64,000 nt of DNA from CAYRKQ01 sp964424985 (GTDB lineage: Bacteria; Patescibacteriota; Saccharimonadia; Saccharimonadales; UBA7683): contig CAYRKQ010000002.1 of assembly GCA_964424985.1 (NCBI GenBank), forward strand, positions 1 through 64,000, read 5' to 3'. This document shows, piece by piece, positions 7,461-15,580 of the stretch (within the stretch, counting starts at the first letter, position 1; each line of letters begins with the position of its first letter). The notes below the pieces were generated by a model. It did not search any database, was not told the DNA's origin, and worked only from the letters and a program-made list of their open reading frames with translations. Position numbers and translations under genes: made by a program.

Positions 7461-7912
7461 TATTTGCTCGCTTTCTTGATAGTCATTGGTAGCTCTACGG
7501 GTTGTTGGGCGCTGTGGCCGTGCTCTTCACCGGCAAATACTCTCAGGCGCTTGAGGCGTTCGTCCATGAGCTTGTTTTTCGGCAGCATACCGCGAACAGC
7601 AGCTTCAATGACACCGGCGGGATTTTTAGCAAGCTTCTCGGCAAGTGTTGTTTCCTTCAAGCCGCTCGGGAATCCGCTATAGCGGTAGTATTTTTTGGCT
7701 TCAAGCTTATTGCCGGTGACTACTAATTTTTCGGCATTAATGACAATGACGTAGTCGCCGCTGTCAATATGAGCCGTGTAGGTTGGTTTATGCTTGCCCA
7801 TAAGGTGCGTTGCAATAACGGTCGCCAGGCGGCCAAGTGGCGCCGAGCTGGCGTCAACAATGTACCACTTGCGAGTGATTTCTGATGGTTTTGCGCTATA
7901 CGTTTTTTTCAT
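7460..7912 (-). CDS. rplM: 50S ribosomal protein L13
   Basis: 150 aa, normal length. RKWYIVDASSAPLGRLAT, HIDSGDYVIVINAEKLVVTG and AVRGMLPKNKLMDERLKRL are diagnostic of L13, an early assembly protein of the large subunit. It directly follows rplQ with a one-base stop/start overlap, joining the rplM-rpsI pair to the alpha operon. Confidence 0.97.
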   Translation of the reverse strand: MKKTYSAKPSEITRKWYIVDASSAPLGRLATVIATHLMGKHKPTYTAHIDSGDYVIVINAEKLVVTGNKLEAKKYYRYSGFPSGLKETTLAEKLAKNPAGVIEAAVRGMLPKNKLMDERLKRLRVFAGEEHGHSAQQPVELPMTIKKASK

Positions 7913-8448
7913 TATTTATTCCCTCTTACGCCGGTGCGCTTAGCTGCTTGCGGTGCTGCTTTTGTAGCGGTCGAGACCTTTTTGGCTGCTGGTTTCTTGG
8001 TAGCCTTTACAGCAGGAGCATCAGCTTTTTTATCATGCGTAGTGTCAATTTTCTTTTCAGCTGTTTGTTTAGCTGCTTCTGCGGTATCAGAGATACTGTC
8101 AACAAATGAAATACGTGCCATTTGGGTGTTATCACCGCGACGAACATCTGTTCGCTCAATGCGTAAGTAGCCGCTTTCTCGCTTCATAGCGGGGGCAATC
8201 TGGTCAACTAGCTTGTGAGCTGCTGAAACGTTAGCCAGTGAATCAATAATTTGACGTCGATTATGCAAATCACCTTTGCGAGCCTTGGTGACAAGCTTTT
8301 CTACAACCGGTCGAAGGTCTTTGGCTTTGGGTTCAGTCGTTTCAATGCTGCCGTGTTCAATCAGTGCAATGCTCAGACCGCGCATCAACGCTTGACGCTG
8401 ATCACGCTCTCTGCCAAATTTCCGACCTTTATATCCGTGACGATGCAT
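7912..8448 (-). CDS. rplQ: 50S ribosomal protein L17 with long basic C-terminal tail
   Basis: 178 aa against ~120-130 usual. Residues 1-~118 are a standard L17 (MHRHGYKGRKFGRERDQRQA, then a segment ending LVTKARKGDLHNRRQI). The last ~60 residues are a low-complexity Lys/Ala/Thr tail (KKPAAKKVSTATKAAPQAAK). Similar tails occur on L17 of several high-GC Gram-positives and are thought to be disordered. An SD-like GAGGGAG precedes the ATG. The 121-base spacer to rpoA is filled by low-complexity repeats. Confidence 0.95.
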   Translation of the reverse strand: MHRHGYKGRKFGRERDQRQALMRGLSIALIEHGSIETTEPKAKDLRPVVEKLVTKARKGDLHNRRQIIDSLANVSAAHKLVDQIAPAMKRESGYLRIERTDVRRGDNTQMARISFVDSISDTAEAAKQTAEKKIDTTHDKKADAPAVKATKKPAAKKVSTATKAAPQAAKRTGVRGNK

Positions 8449-8480
8449 TAGGCGCTCCCTCTGGTCGCTTCAAATCCTAA

Positions 8481-8564
8481 ACTCGAAGCACCAAATCCTA
8501 AACAATTTCGAAATTCCAAATTCGAAATCCGAAACTCTTGACTCTTGACTCTTGACTCTTGACT
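8481..8564. repeat. low-complexity spacer repeats between rpoA and rplQ
   Basis: 8481-8535 holds imperfect copies of an AT-rich motif which on the minus strand reads close to TTTCGAAATTGTTTAGGATT, shared with 19258-19300 and 22105-22160. It is followed by four perfect copies of the 7-mer CTTGACT (8537-8564). It has no coding potential. It sits between the rpoA stop and the rplQ start. Confidence 0.7.
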
Positions 8565-8569
8565 CATTC

Positions 8570-9493
8570 TTAAAATTCCAGTTCTGCCATTTTGTCTTTA
8601 ACTTCATCTAGCGCTTTGCTGCCAAAACCTTTGAGCTCGCGTAGTTCAACTTCGCCGAGGGTGACAAGGTCGCCAACGGTTTTGATGCCGTTGTTGACGA
8701 GGGCGTTTGCTGTGCGGGCAGTGAGGTTAAGTTCTTCAATAGGCGTCATCAAGGCGGCACTATCTTCCGAACCAGTACCTTGAGAAAGTGGCTGGGCAGC
8801 GTCAACGGTAGTACTGCCGGCAAGAGCGGTGTATTGGTTTACCAAAATTGCTGCCGCTTCTTCAAAGGCTTCACGAGGTGAAATAGTGCTGTCGGTGTCG
8901 ATAGTAAGCAGGAGCTTGTCGAGATCGGTCTTTTGGCCAACACGAGTGTTTTCTACTTTGTAACGAACGCGTGTTACTGGAGTGAAGAGGGCGTCAACGG
9001 CAATCATGTCGCTTGGTCGGCTTTCAGCTGGCGCGGCTTCCAGCGTACGGTATCCACGGCCAGTTTCTACTAAAATATCCATAACGAATGGCTTTGCGCT
9101 ATCAAGGGTGGCAATAAGTTGTTCAGGGTTTACCACCTCAACCTGGTCGGTTGTTTTAATGTCGGCAGCGGTGATGGCGCCTTTAGTCTTCTTTTCAATG
9201 CGCACTGTTTGCGGTTCGTCACTGAAGACCTTAAATCGTAAGTTCTTCAGGTTGAGCATAATGTCAACAACATCTTCTTTAACGCCTTCAACGGTCGTAA
9301 ATTCGTGGGTAATACCTTCAATTTTAAAGGCAACCACGCTGGCGCCGGCAATTGAAGAAAGAAGCACGCGACGAAGGCTGTTGCCAAGCGTCATGCCATA
9401 GCCAGTATGAAGTGGCTCAATCACCATCGTGGCGCTGGTGGCGCTGTGGTCGTCGACTGAGGCGAGGGTTGGGTTGTGAATCATTTTTGACAT
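8570..9493 (-). CDS. rpoA: DNA-directed RNA polymerase subunit alpha
   Basis: 307 aa. The N-terminal dimerisation domain has IEPLHTGYGMTLGNSLRRVL, followed by the insert domain and a C-terminal domain (residues ~240-307) with IEELNLTARTANALVNNGIK and ELKGFGSKALDEVK, the DNA/activator-binding surface. Slightly shorter than E. coli (329). It starts 13 bases after rpsD in the standard rpsM-rpsK-rpsD-rpoA-rplQ order. Confidence 0.97.
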   Translation of the reverse strand: MSKMIHNPTLASVDDHSATSATMVIEPLHTGYGMTLGNSLRRVLLSSIAGASVVAFKIEGITHEFTTVEGVKEDVVDIMLNLKNLRFKVFSDEPQTVRIEKKTKGAITAADIKTTDQVEVVNPEQLIATLDSAKPFVMDILVETGRGYRTLEAAPAESRPSDMIAVDALFTPVTRVRYKVENTRVGQKTDLDKLLLTIDTDSTISPREAFEEAAAILVNQYTALAGSTTVDAAQPLSQGTGSEDSAALMTPIEELNLTARTANALVNNGIKTVGDLVTLGEVELRELKGFGSKALDEVKDKMAELEF

Positions 9494-9506
9494 AGGTGCT
9501 CCTTAT

Positions 9507-10124
9507 TTAACGTGAGTAATACTCAACGATCAATTGTTCTTTAATATCTGGTTCTGCCTCAGTTCGTTGGGGCTCCCCAGTGATAGTGATAGTCATTTTT
9601 TTAACATCGCTCTTTAACCAACTAACAGATGCAGGGTTTGCTTCAGCTTTGACGTCTGCTAGCTGTTTAAAGTACTCGTTGCTCACGCTCTTAGGGCGTA
9701 CAACAATTTCGTCGCCTGCTTTAAGGCGAATGGAAGGAACGTCAACACGGCGATCGTTTAGCATAAAGTGGCCGTGACCAACTAGTTGCCTGGCTGCGCG
9801 TCGTGAGGTGGCAAAACCAGCGCGGTAGACAGCATTGTCAAGACGTCGCTCTAAAAGCTGCAGCAGTACTTCACCGGATTGTCCTTTGGTGCGGCTGGCT
9901 TCTTTCATCAGGTTAGAAAATTGCTTTTCAAGCAGGCCGTATAAACGACGGACTTTCTGCTTCTCGCGAAGCTGGAGTGAATAACCACTTGGCTTACTTT
10001 GGCGCTTGCCGCCGTGTTCGCCGGGGATATTACTGCGCTTCACCATGATTTTATGCGCTTTTGGATGCAGCGCATAGCCCTCACGGCGACTTTGCTTAAC
10101 AATAGGGCTTCTATCTCGTGCCAT
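9507..10124 (-). CDS. rpsD: 30S ribosomal protein S4
   Basis: 205 aa, normal. It opens MARDRSPIVKQSRREGYAL and lacks the CxxC pairs of zinc-binding S4. The S4 RNA-binding domain (RRLDNAVYRAGFATSRRAAR, then HGHFMLNDRRVDVPS) is intact. The C-terminus ends IKEQLIVEYYSR as in most bacteria. It overlaps the rpsK stop by one base. In many bacteria S4 represses this operon; no S4-binding pseudoknot was identified here. Confidence 0.97.
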   Translation of the reverse strand: MARDRSPIVKQSRREGYALHPKAHKIMVKRSNIPGEHGGKRQSKPSGYSLQLREKQKVRRLYGLLEKQFSNLMKEASRTKGQSGEVLLQLLERRLDNAVYRAGFATSRRAARQLVGHGHFMLNDRRVDVPSIRLKAGDEIVVRPKSVSNEYFKQLADVKAEANPASVSWLKSDVKKMTITITGEPQRTEAEPDIKEQLIVEYYSR

Positions 10125-10576
10125 TATGGGTGTCTCACTTTCTTCGGTCGGACGCCACCATGTGGTACGCCAGTTTTGTCGGTAATACTTTCAACATCAA
10201 CACCTACCGTACCAGCAGCGCGAATTGCCATTTCTCGGCCTTGGCCAATACCTTTAACGTACACGTCAACGGTTTTCAGGCCGTGGTTGTTTTTAGCGGT
10301 GGTAAGGGCTTTTTCACTGGCAATTTGAGCGGCGTAAGCGGTACCTTTTTTACTGCCACGGAAACCATTGGCACCTGAACTTGAGGTGGTAAAGACGGCA
10401 CCAGTCTTGTCGGTGACGGTAACAATGGTGTTATTAAAGGTGGCTTTAATGTGAAGTTGGCCAACAGGAAGTGGTCGTTTGACTTTTTTACGCTTTACAA
10501 CCGGTTTCTCAGCCTCTACTGCTGTATCGGTTGCGGTTTCTACTACTTCTGGTGTGGGGTTGGGTGTATCTGCCAT
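10124..10576 (-). CDS. rpsK: 30S ribosomal protein S11
   Basis: 150 aa, about 20 residues longer than usual because of an N-terminal extension rich in Glu, Thr, Val and Lys (TPEVVETATDTAVEAEKPVV). The core from GQLHIKATFNNTIVTVTDKTG to GVPHGGVRPKKVRHP is a typical S11, which lines the platform of the small subunit. It lies 8 bases after rpsM. Confidence 0.96.
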   Translation of the reverse strand: MADTPNPTPEVVETATDTAVEAEKPVVKRKKVKRPLPVGQLHIKATFNNTIVTVTDKTGAVFTTSSSGANGFRGSKKGTAYAAQIASEKALTTAKNNHGLKTVDVYVKGIGQGREMAIRAAGTVGVDVESITDKTGVPHGGVRPKKVRHP

Positions 10577-10584
10577 ATTAGTTC

Positions 10585-10971
10585 CTATGTCTTTGTTGCC
10601 GATTTAGGTTGTGAACCGCCCACTGCTACGCGCTTGCTGCGTTTGGTACGACCGTTGGTTCGGGTTCGCTGTCCGCGAGTTGGGAGGTTGAGCCGGTGTC
10701 GGATGCCGCGGTAAGCGCCGATATCTTTTAATCGTTTGATGTTACCGGAAACAATACGCTGTAAATCGCCTTCCACAATGTGTGATTTGTCGATTTCGCC
10801 GCGAATAGCATCAACTTCAGTTTCGGTCAGGTCTTTCACGCGAGTGGTCGGTTCAATATTAGTAGCTTCAAGAATCTTTTTAGCAGTTGCCGGACCAATA
10901 CCATACACGTACGTCAGGCTAATTTGTACCTGTTTTTCAGTGGGGACGGTAACGCCAGATATACGAGCCAT
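10585..10971 (-). CDS. rpsM: 30S ribosomal protein S13
   Basis: 128 aa, normal length. [20 protein letters not shown] at the start and [20 protein letters not shown], the motif contacting tRNA and the head of the subunit, identify it. The CGGAGGAGTT stretch before the ATG is a strong SD. Upstream is an AT-rich repeat spacer separating it from rpmJ. Confidence 0.97.
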   Translation of the reverse strand: MARISGVTVPTEKQVQISLTYVYGIGPATAKKILEATNIEPTTRVKDLTETEVDAIRGEIDKSHIVEGDLQRIVSGNIKRLKDIGAYRGIRHRLNLPTRGQRTRTNGRTKRSKRVAVGGSQPKSATKT

Positions 10972-10989
10972 TACAGAACTCCTCCGGAG

Positions 10990-11082
10990 TTAATTATCAA
11001 TTTACAATTATCAATTTTCAAATAAGCACTAAATTCCAAATTCGAAACATTTGTAAATTGTAAATTGTAAATTGGAAATTGG
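10990..11082. repeat. AT-rich low-complexity spacer between rpmJ and rpsM
   Basis: The segment contains repeated TTACAATTATCAATTT-like and AAATTGTAAATTG units plus one AAATTCCAAATTCGAAAC motif related to the spacers at 8481, 19258 and 22105. The repeats can pair as long A-T hairpins. No coding potential is seen. Confidence 0.6.
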
Positions 11083-11092
11083 AGCATAGCGA

Positions 11093-11209
11093 CTACCCTT
11101 GCCTCTGTTTGTGCTTAGGTTTACGTTTGTTGATGACATAGACGCGGCCTTTGCGGCGTACAATCTGGTCATCTGGACTAATCTTTTTTACACTGGCACG
11201 TACTTTCAC
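11093..11209 (-). CDS. rpmJ: 50S ribosomal protein L36, zinc-free form
   Basis: 38 aa from a GTG start preceded by GGAGAAATTA. The sequence [20 protein letters not shown], then [18 protein letters not shown], aligns along its whole length with L36. The three zinc-binding cysteines of the standard form are replaced (S, D and N at those places), while the late His is kept, so this is the C-minus type. It lies in its normal place between infA and rpsM. Confidence 0.95.
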   Translation of the reverse strand: MKVRASVKKISPDDQIVRRKGRVYVINKRKPKHKQRQG

Positions 11210-11239
11210 TAATTTCTCCTGTTAGAAACCTGGTGATTA

Positions 11240-11461
11240 TTATGACTTGCGGTAGGTGATTCTGCCCTTTGTAAGATCGTAAGGGGTTAACTCAACCGTA
11301 ACGCTATCGCCGGCAACGAGCTTGATGTAGTGCTTGCGCATACGTCCGGCTACGTGGGCGATGATCTGATGACCGTTTTCAAGTTCGACTCGAAACTGTG
11401 CACTGGGCAGTGCTTCTACTACTGTTCCAGCCAGTTCGATAACTTCCTTGTTTACAGCCAT
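11240..11461 (-). CDS. infA: translation initiation factor IF-1
   Basis: 73 aa, a single OB-fold. [20 protein letters not shown], then [20 protein letters not shown] and [16 protein letters not shown], are diagnostic. IF-1 blocks the A site during initiation. It sits upstream of rpmJ as in most bacteria, but the adk and map genes that normally separate it from secY are absent. Confidence 0.96.
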   Translation of the reverse strand: MAVNKEVIELAGTVVEALPSAQFRVELENGHQIIAHVAGRMRKHYIKLVAGDSVTVELTPYDLTKGRITYRKS

Positions 11462-11520
11462 AAGTTACAAAGATCCATTATACAGATCAAAAACAGATAT
11501 GTAAAGAGTTTTTTACGATT

Positions 11521-11916
11521 TTAGGTAGTTGCCATGTCTGCCGCTCGAAACGCAACACGAGCGGCAGCTTTTTCTGCAAAAACATCTATGTCTGCACTGG
11601 TTGGTCCGTAAGAATAAAATTGCCAAAATTCGCTCAGCTCATGTCCTTTCTGAAATGGATAACAAAATCCGTCTTCTCCAAGAGCCACACCGGTGGTTAG
11701 AGAATAGTTCGTAGTTCTATGACTCTGGCTAATAGAGCAGAAGTCTTCGGTAGTAATACTTAGCATCCATGAAGGTAATATCTTGGTCACGAGCTTTTCT
11801 CTGTGGAAGCGTTTCTTTTGAGTTCCCTCAATGATATGCAAATTGAATCCCGGAACATTTAATTCACGTAAACCCCAGGCAGCCTCTTTGAGTAGTTGTT
11901 TTGTCTCATTGCTCAC
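11521..11916 (-). CDS. orphan protein between secY and infA
   Basis: 131 aa, not recognised. No signal peptide or membrane segment is visible. It is mixed alpha/beta with Trp- and Tyr-rich stretches (HELSEFWQFYSYGPT) and an Ala-rich end (AEKAAARVAFRAADMATT). The GTG start has no SD. A TTGACA (11946-11951) stands about 30 bases upstream, with TATTAA 15 bases after it, so it may have its own weak promoter and a nearly leaderless start. It occupies the place of adk-map. Function unknown. Confidence 0.6.
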   Translation of the reverse strand: MSNETKQLLKEAAWGLRELNVPGFNLHIIEGTQKKRFHREKLVTKILPSWMLSITTEDFCSISQSHRTTNYSLTTGVALGEDGFCYPFQKGHELSEFWQFYSYGPTSADIDVFAEKAAARVAFRAADMATT

Positions 11917-11985
11917 GAATGCATTTAATAAAATCTAGAATCATCTGTCAAGGTAGTAGCAAAAAACTTCTGAAGTAAAGTCCTC

Positions 11986-13386
11986 TTAGTAATCTTGGTC
12001 GTAGGTGACCATGAGGGCTCTGGATTCTAGTTGTCTTAGAGTCTCTAAGGCTACAGAGACTACAATGAGCAACCCAGTACCACCGATGGTGAGCTGTGAG
12101 GTACCTAAGATGCGTTCTACAAATAATGGTAGTAGGGCGAGAAGTCCGAGGCTGAGGGCGCCGAAGAAGTTTAATCTGTTGACTACCTTCTTCAGGTATA
12201 TCTCTGTTTGTTTGCCGGGGCGTATTTTATCTATGAAGCCACCTTGTTTTTGTAAGTTTTCAGAAATCTCTTTGGCGTTGAAGACGACACCAGTGTAAAA
12301 ATACGTAAAGATAAAGACAAGTAAGAAGTACGCGGCTGGGTAGGCATAGACGTTCACGGGGTTGGTTGAAGCCACCTGCTGACCACCGGGTTGGGCAAAC
12401 CACACGGTGAGATTTTGCCCTAAGTTAGCTAGCCACGGGGTCGGGTTATTCTTTATTAATTCACCCAGGAACTGAGGAACGCTCAGGAAGGCGACGGCAA
12501 AGATGATGGGAATCACACCGGCAATAATGAGCTTGATTGGCAAAATAGTACCAACGCCCCCGTAGGCGCGGTTGCCCTGCACACGTTTGGCATAGCTGAC
12601 GGGAATAATACGCTGAGCTTCGTTAAGTTTCACCACAAGGAACGTTACCAGAAGGGTTGCCAGCATAATAGAGCCAGAAATGAGCAAGCCTTTGCCGCTA
12701 ATGGGCAGGGTAAACCAGCCAAAGGCACTGAGCTGACTGTTGCCGTTTCCTTCAATGGTGGCCACAAGAGTCTGTACGGTGCCGGGAAGTTGCGAGACGA
12801 TACCGGCAAAAATCAGCAGGCTGATACCATTGCCAATTCCCTGTTCCGTCATCAGTTCGCCTAACCACATCAAGAGCATGGAGCCGCCGGTGAGGGCGCT
12901 GATCATCAATACCCACTGTGCAATGTCGGTGTTGGCGGTGATGTCAATACCAAGTTGCGCGGTGGCGGTTTGGCGAATAAGCAAGATAATACCAACTGAT
13001 TGCATAATGGCTAGTGGCAAGGCAATAAGACGTGTCCACTGAGTAATCTTTCGACGCCCCACTTCCCCATCTTGCTGCATCTCTTCCAGCTTTGGAATTG
13101 CTTTAGTAAGCAGCTGCATGATAATCGAGGCATTAATGTATGGCCCAAGACCCATGAGCATAATAGATAGGCTGGCCAGCGCGCCACCTGAAAGCAGGTT
13201 AAAAAAACCAAGTAATTGTTGGTTGCTAAACAAATTGTTGATGAGCTGTTTAAGCTGGGTGGGCTCGGCAAGCGGAACTGGAATATGAGATAACGCCCGG
13301 TACACCACAATGAGGCCGAGCACAATAAAGATGCGCTTTTGCATATCTTTGCTTTTGAGTGATTGTCGAATTGTCTTCCAGCTCAC
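11986..13386 (-). CDS. secY: protein translocase subunit SecY
   Basis: 466 aa membrane protein forming the central pore of the Sec translocon. About ten hydrophobic segments are visible, starting IFIVLGLIVVYRALSHIPVP. The plug/early region (SGGALASLSIMLMGLGPYI) and the cytoplasmic loop (RIIPVSYAKRV) match the family. It is slightly longer than E. coli SecY (443). It follows rplO with a 41-base spacer, the usual spc-operon position. Confidence 0.96.
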   Translation of the reverse strand: MSWKTIRQSLKSKDMQKRIFIVLGLIVVYRALSHIPVPLAEPTQLKQLINNLFSNQQLLGFFNLLSGGALASLSIMLMGLGPYINASIIMQLLTKAIPKLEEMQQDGEVGRRKITQWTRLIALPLAIMQSVGIILLIRQTATAQLGIDITANTDIAQWVLMISALTGGSMLLMWLGELMTEQGIGNGISLLIFAGIVSQLPGTVQTLVATIEGNGNSQLSAFGWFTLPISGKGLLISGSIMLATLLVTFLVVKLNEAQRIIPVSYAKRVQGNRAYGGVGTILPIKLIIAGVIPIIFAVAFLSVPQFLGELIKNNPTPWLANLGQNLTVWFAQPGGQQVASTNPVNVYAYPAAYFLLVFIFTYFYTGVVFNAKEISENLQKQGGFIDKIRPGKQTEIYLKKVVNRLNFFGALSLGLLALLPLFVERILGTSQLTIGGTGLLIVVSVALETLRQLESRALMVTYDQDY

Positions 13387-13427
13387 GGTGATACCCTCAC
13401 GTTTAATTTGTTTTTAGTATAGCAAAA

Positions 13428-13901
13428 TTAGTCAGCTTTTTTGGTCGATGTTTTGGGCTGCTGCGGTGTTTCGGTAATGGTAACGGTTCCGCCTGCTTTT
13501 TCAATGGCTGCTTTTGCTGAGCCGCTGATAGACTGAACCTCAACGGTAAACGCCTTTTTCACCTCACCTTTAGTAATGATTTTCACTACGTGGAACGGTG
13601 TGCTAATGAGGCCGTTTTCAAATAAAATGTGGTTGTCGATCTTCTTACCAGAAATCAGGCTCAAGTTGCCGGTGTAGACAACCTGTGCGGGAATACGTTT
13701 GCTTTTGAAGCCCTTCAGCTTTGGAATACGAGTCATCAGTGAGTTCTGGCCACCCTCAAAACCAGCACGTAGTTTCTTACCAGTACGAGCATTTTGCCCT
13801 TTTGTACCACGACCAGCGGTTTTGCCACGACCGGCTGAAATACCACGGCCAGGGCGAATTCGATCAGCCTTCTTTGTTAATTGGAGTTCGTTAAACTTCA
13901 T
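13428..13901 (-). CDS. rplO: 50S ribosomal protein L15
   Basis: 157 aa. GRGISAGRGKTAGRGTKGQN near residue 20 and GFEGGQNSLMTRIPKLKGF are the L15 signature, including the Gly/Arg-rich extension that runs into 23S rRNA. It overlaps the rpsE stop by 4 bases. rpmD (L30), which normally lies between rpsE and rplO, is absent. Confidence 0.96.
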   Translation of the reverse strand: MKFNELQLTKKADRIRPGRGISAGRGKTAGRGTKGQNARTGKKLRAGFEGGQNSLMTRIPKLKGFKSKRIPAQVVYTGNLSLISGKKIDNHILFENGLISTPFHVVKIITKGEVKKAFTVEVQSISGSAKAAIEKAGGTVTITETPQQPKTSTKKAD

Positions 13902-14440
13902 TTTGTCTCTCCTACTTTTGCTTTCGCAGCTTTTTTAGGTGTTCTTTGTGCCTGCTCTTTCGTCGTCACCCAGTCTTCTTGCGCCCTTAACTGCGTAAGT
14001 GCTTCGATGGTTGCGTAGGCAGTATTGACCTTATTAGTGCTTCCAAGTGATTTTGAAAGAATATTATGAATGCCAGTAGTGTTTAAAATTGCACGGACAG
14101 TCCCGCCGGCAATGATACCAGTACCAGGAGCAGCCGGCTTAAGCAGTACTTTAGCGCCGCCAACCTTCGCTTCTATTTCGTGTGGAATGGTGGCATTGGC
14201 AAGCGGAATCTCGTGCAGTTGTTTCTTGGCCACAGTAGTCGCCTTTGTAATAGCGGTTTGCACGTCGGCGCCCTTAGCCACGCCCACTCCAACGCGTGTC
14301 TTTCCATCGCCAACGACGACGAGGGCTTTAAAGCGGAATCGACGACCACCTTTAACTACGCGGGCAACACGATCAATTGAAATGACGTTTTCTTCAAATT
14401 CTCTATCTTCAGGCTGTTGTGTTCGGTTTCTGTTGTCCAT
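13898..14440 (-). CDS. rpsE: 30S ribosomal protein S5
   Basis: 180 aa. The double-stranded RNA-binding-like domain (FEENVISIDRVARVVKGGRR, then FRFKALVVVGDG) is followed by GIIAGGTVRAILNTTGIHN, the classic S5 core. The C-terminal tail is Lys/Ala rich. It starts 2 bases after rplR and overlaps rplO by 4 bases, which leaves no room for rpmD. Confidence 0.97.
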   Translation of the reverse strand: MDNRNRTQQPEDREFEENVISIDRVARVVKGGRRFRFKALVVVGDGKTRVGVGVAKGADVQTAITKATTVAKKQLHEIPLANATIPHEIEAKVGGAKVLLKPAAPGTGIIAGGTVRAILNTTGIHNILSKSLGSTNKVNTAYATIEALTQLRAQEDWVTTKEQAQRTPKKAAKAKVGETK

Positions 14441-14442
14441 AA

Positions 14443-14796
14443 TTAAAGCTCCAATCCATTCTCGCGAGCTGCGTTAGCTAGTGCCGCAAGTCTCTGCTGG
14501 TAAGATTTACCATTACGATCGAATGCGACTTTTGTAATTCCTTTTTTCTTAGCTTTGCTGGCGATATCTTTACCTACAACTGCCGCTTGCTCACTCAGGC
14601 TGCCTGTTGCTTTAAGGTTAATTGAGCTGCTGGTGACAAGGGTTTTACCTGCTGCGTCGTCAATAACCTGAACTGTCACAGCGCGGTTACTAATAAACAC
14701 ACTTAGTCGTGGACGCTCGGCGGTACCAGATACGGTAGATCGCACACGAGCTTTCCTCAGGGTTTTATTACGGTTTTTGTCGGCTAATCTACTCAT
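14443..14796 (-). CDS. rplR: 50S ribosomal protein L18
   Basis: 117 aa, normal length. RPRLSVFISNRAVTVQVIDD and the C-terminal VAFDRNGKSYQQRLAALANA, then ARENGLEL, identify L18, which binds 5S rRNA. Its ATG overlaps the rplF stop by one base. Confidence 0.97.
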   Translation of the reverse strand: MSRLADKNRNKTLRKARVRSTVSGTAERPRLSVFISNRAVTVQVIDDAAGKTLVTSSSINLKATGSLSEQAAVVGKDIASKAKKKGITKVAFDRNGKSYQQRLAALANAARENGLEL

Positions 14797-15332
14797 TATT
14801 TGGCTCCTGTCTTTCCGGCTTTACGTAGAACGTATTCATCTGAGTATTTAATACCTTTACCCTTATATGGCTCTGGCTTTTTGAACGCACGAATATCAGC
14901 GGCAACTTGTCCTACTTGCTGTTTGTTAATGCCACTAATTGAAATATTCATTTTATCAACGGCAAGTGTTACGCCTTCAGGCGCCGTGAATTCAATAGGG
15001 TGTGAAAACCCAAGATTCAAAACGAGCTTATTGCCTTGCAGCGCAACTTTAAACCCAACACCGTTGACTTCAAGCTTCTTTTCAAACCCTTGAGTAACCC
15101 CAACGACCATATTGTTAATAAGGGCGCGCATCAGGCCGTGTTGGGCTCTGGCGATTTTTTCATCACTTTTTCTGTTGACCAAAAGGGTTTCGCCCTCAAT
15201 GACCACATCAACGTGTGGCAGTTTCGCTTCTTCAAGGCTGCCTTTTGGTCCGGTCACCTTAATAACGTCACCTTCAACCGTGATTGTCACACCAGATGGA
15301 ATTTGGACTGGTAGTTTTCCGATTCTGCTCAT
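14796..15332 (-). CDS. rplF: 50S ribosomal protein L6
   Basis: 178 aa, normal. MSRIGKLPVQIPSGVTITVE, VKGPKGSLE-like (VTGPKGSLEE) and the C-terminal KPEPYKGKGIKYSDEYVLRK, then AGKTGAK, identify L6. Its start overlaps the stop of the preceding orphan (15329) by 4 bases, and its SD (AAGGA) lies inside that orphan. Its translation is thus coupled to the orphan instead of to rpsH. Confidence 0.97.
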   Translation of the reverse strand: MSRIGKLPVQIPSGVTITVEGDVIKVTGPKGSLEEAKLPHVDVVIEGETLLVNRKSDEKIARAQHGLMRALINNMVVGVTQGFEKKLEVNGVGFKVALQGNKLVLNLGFSHPIEFTAPEGVTLAVDKMNISISGINKQQVGQVAADIRAFKKPEPYKGKGIKYSDEYVLRKAGKTGAK

Positions 15333-15580
15333 TGTATATCCTTATTAATTAATTCACTTCTTTCAACTGGGCTTAGGGCTACTAAGTACTGCTGTTGATA
15401 CTGGTCAGATGCGAAGACTCGCGCCATTCGCCCGTCTGGTAGTGTAAACATGCAGTCGGCAAGTGGTCGATCTTCTCCGAGAGCCAATGGCATTACGGGT
15501 AGCTGGTGCACGCCTTCAAGAGTAGGCTCAGCCTGTAGTCTATTAGTGCGTACAGTAGTAAGATCAATCACTTCACCCAT
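15329..15580 (-). CDS. orphan protein inserted between rpsH and rplF
   Basis: 83 aa, not recognised. Mixed sequence with LPDGRMARVFASDQYQQQYL in the second half, which looks like two strands and a helix. No membrane segment. Its ATG follows the rpsH stop with no gap, and its stop overlaps the rplF start, so it is a neat, translated insertion in the most conserved bacterial operon. It bears no visible similarity to the other orphans in this window. Function unknown. Confidence 0.65.
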   Translation of the reverse strand: MGEVIDLTTVRTNRLQAEPTLEGVHQLPVMPLALGEDRPLADCMFTLPDGRMARVFASDQYQQQYLVALSPVERSELINKDIQ

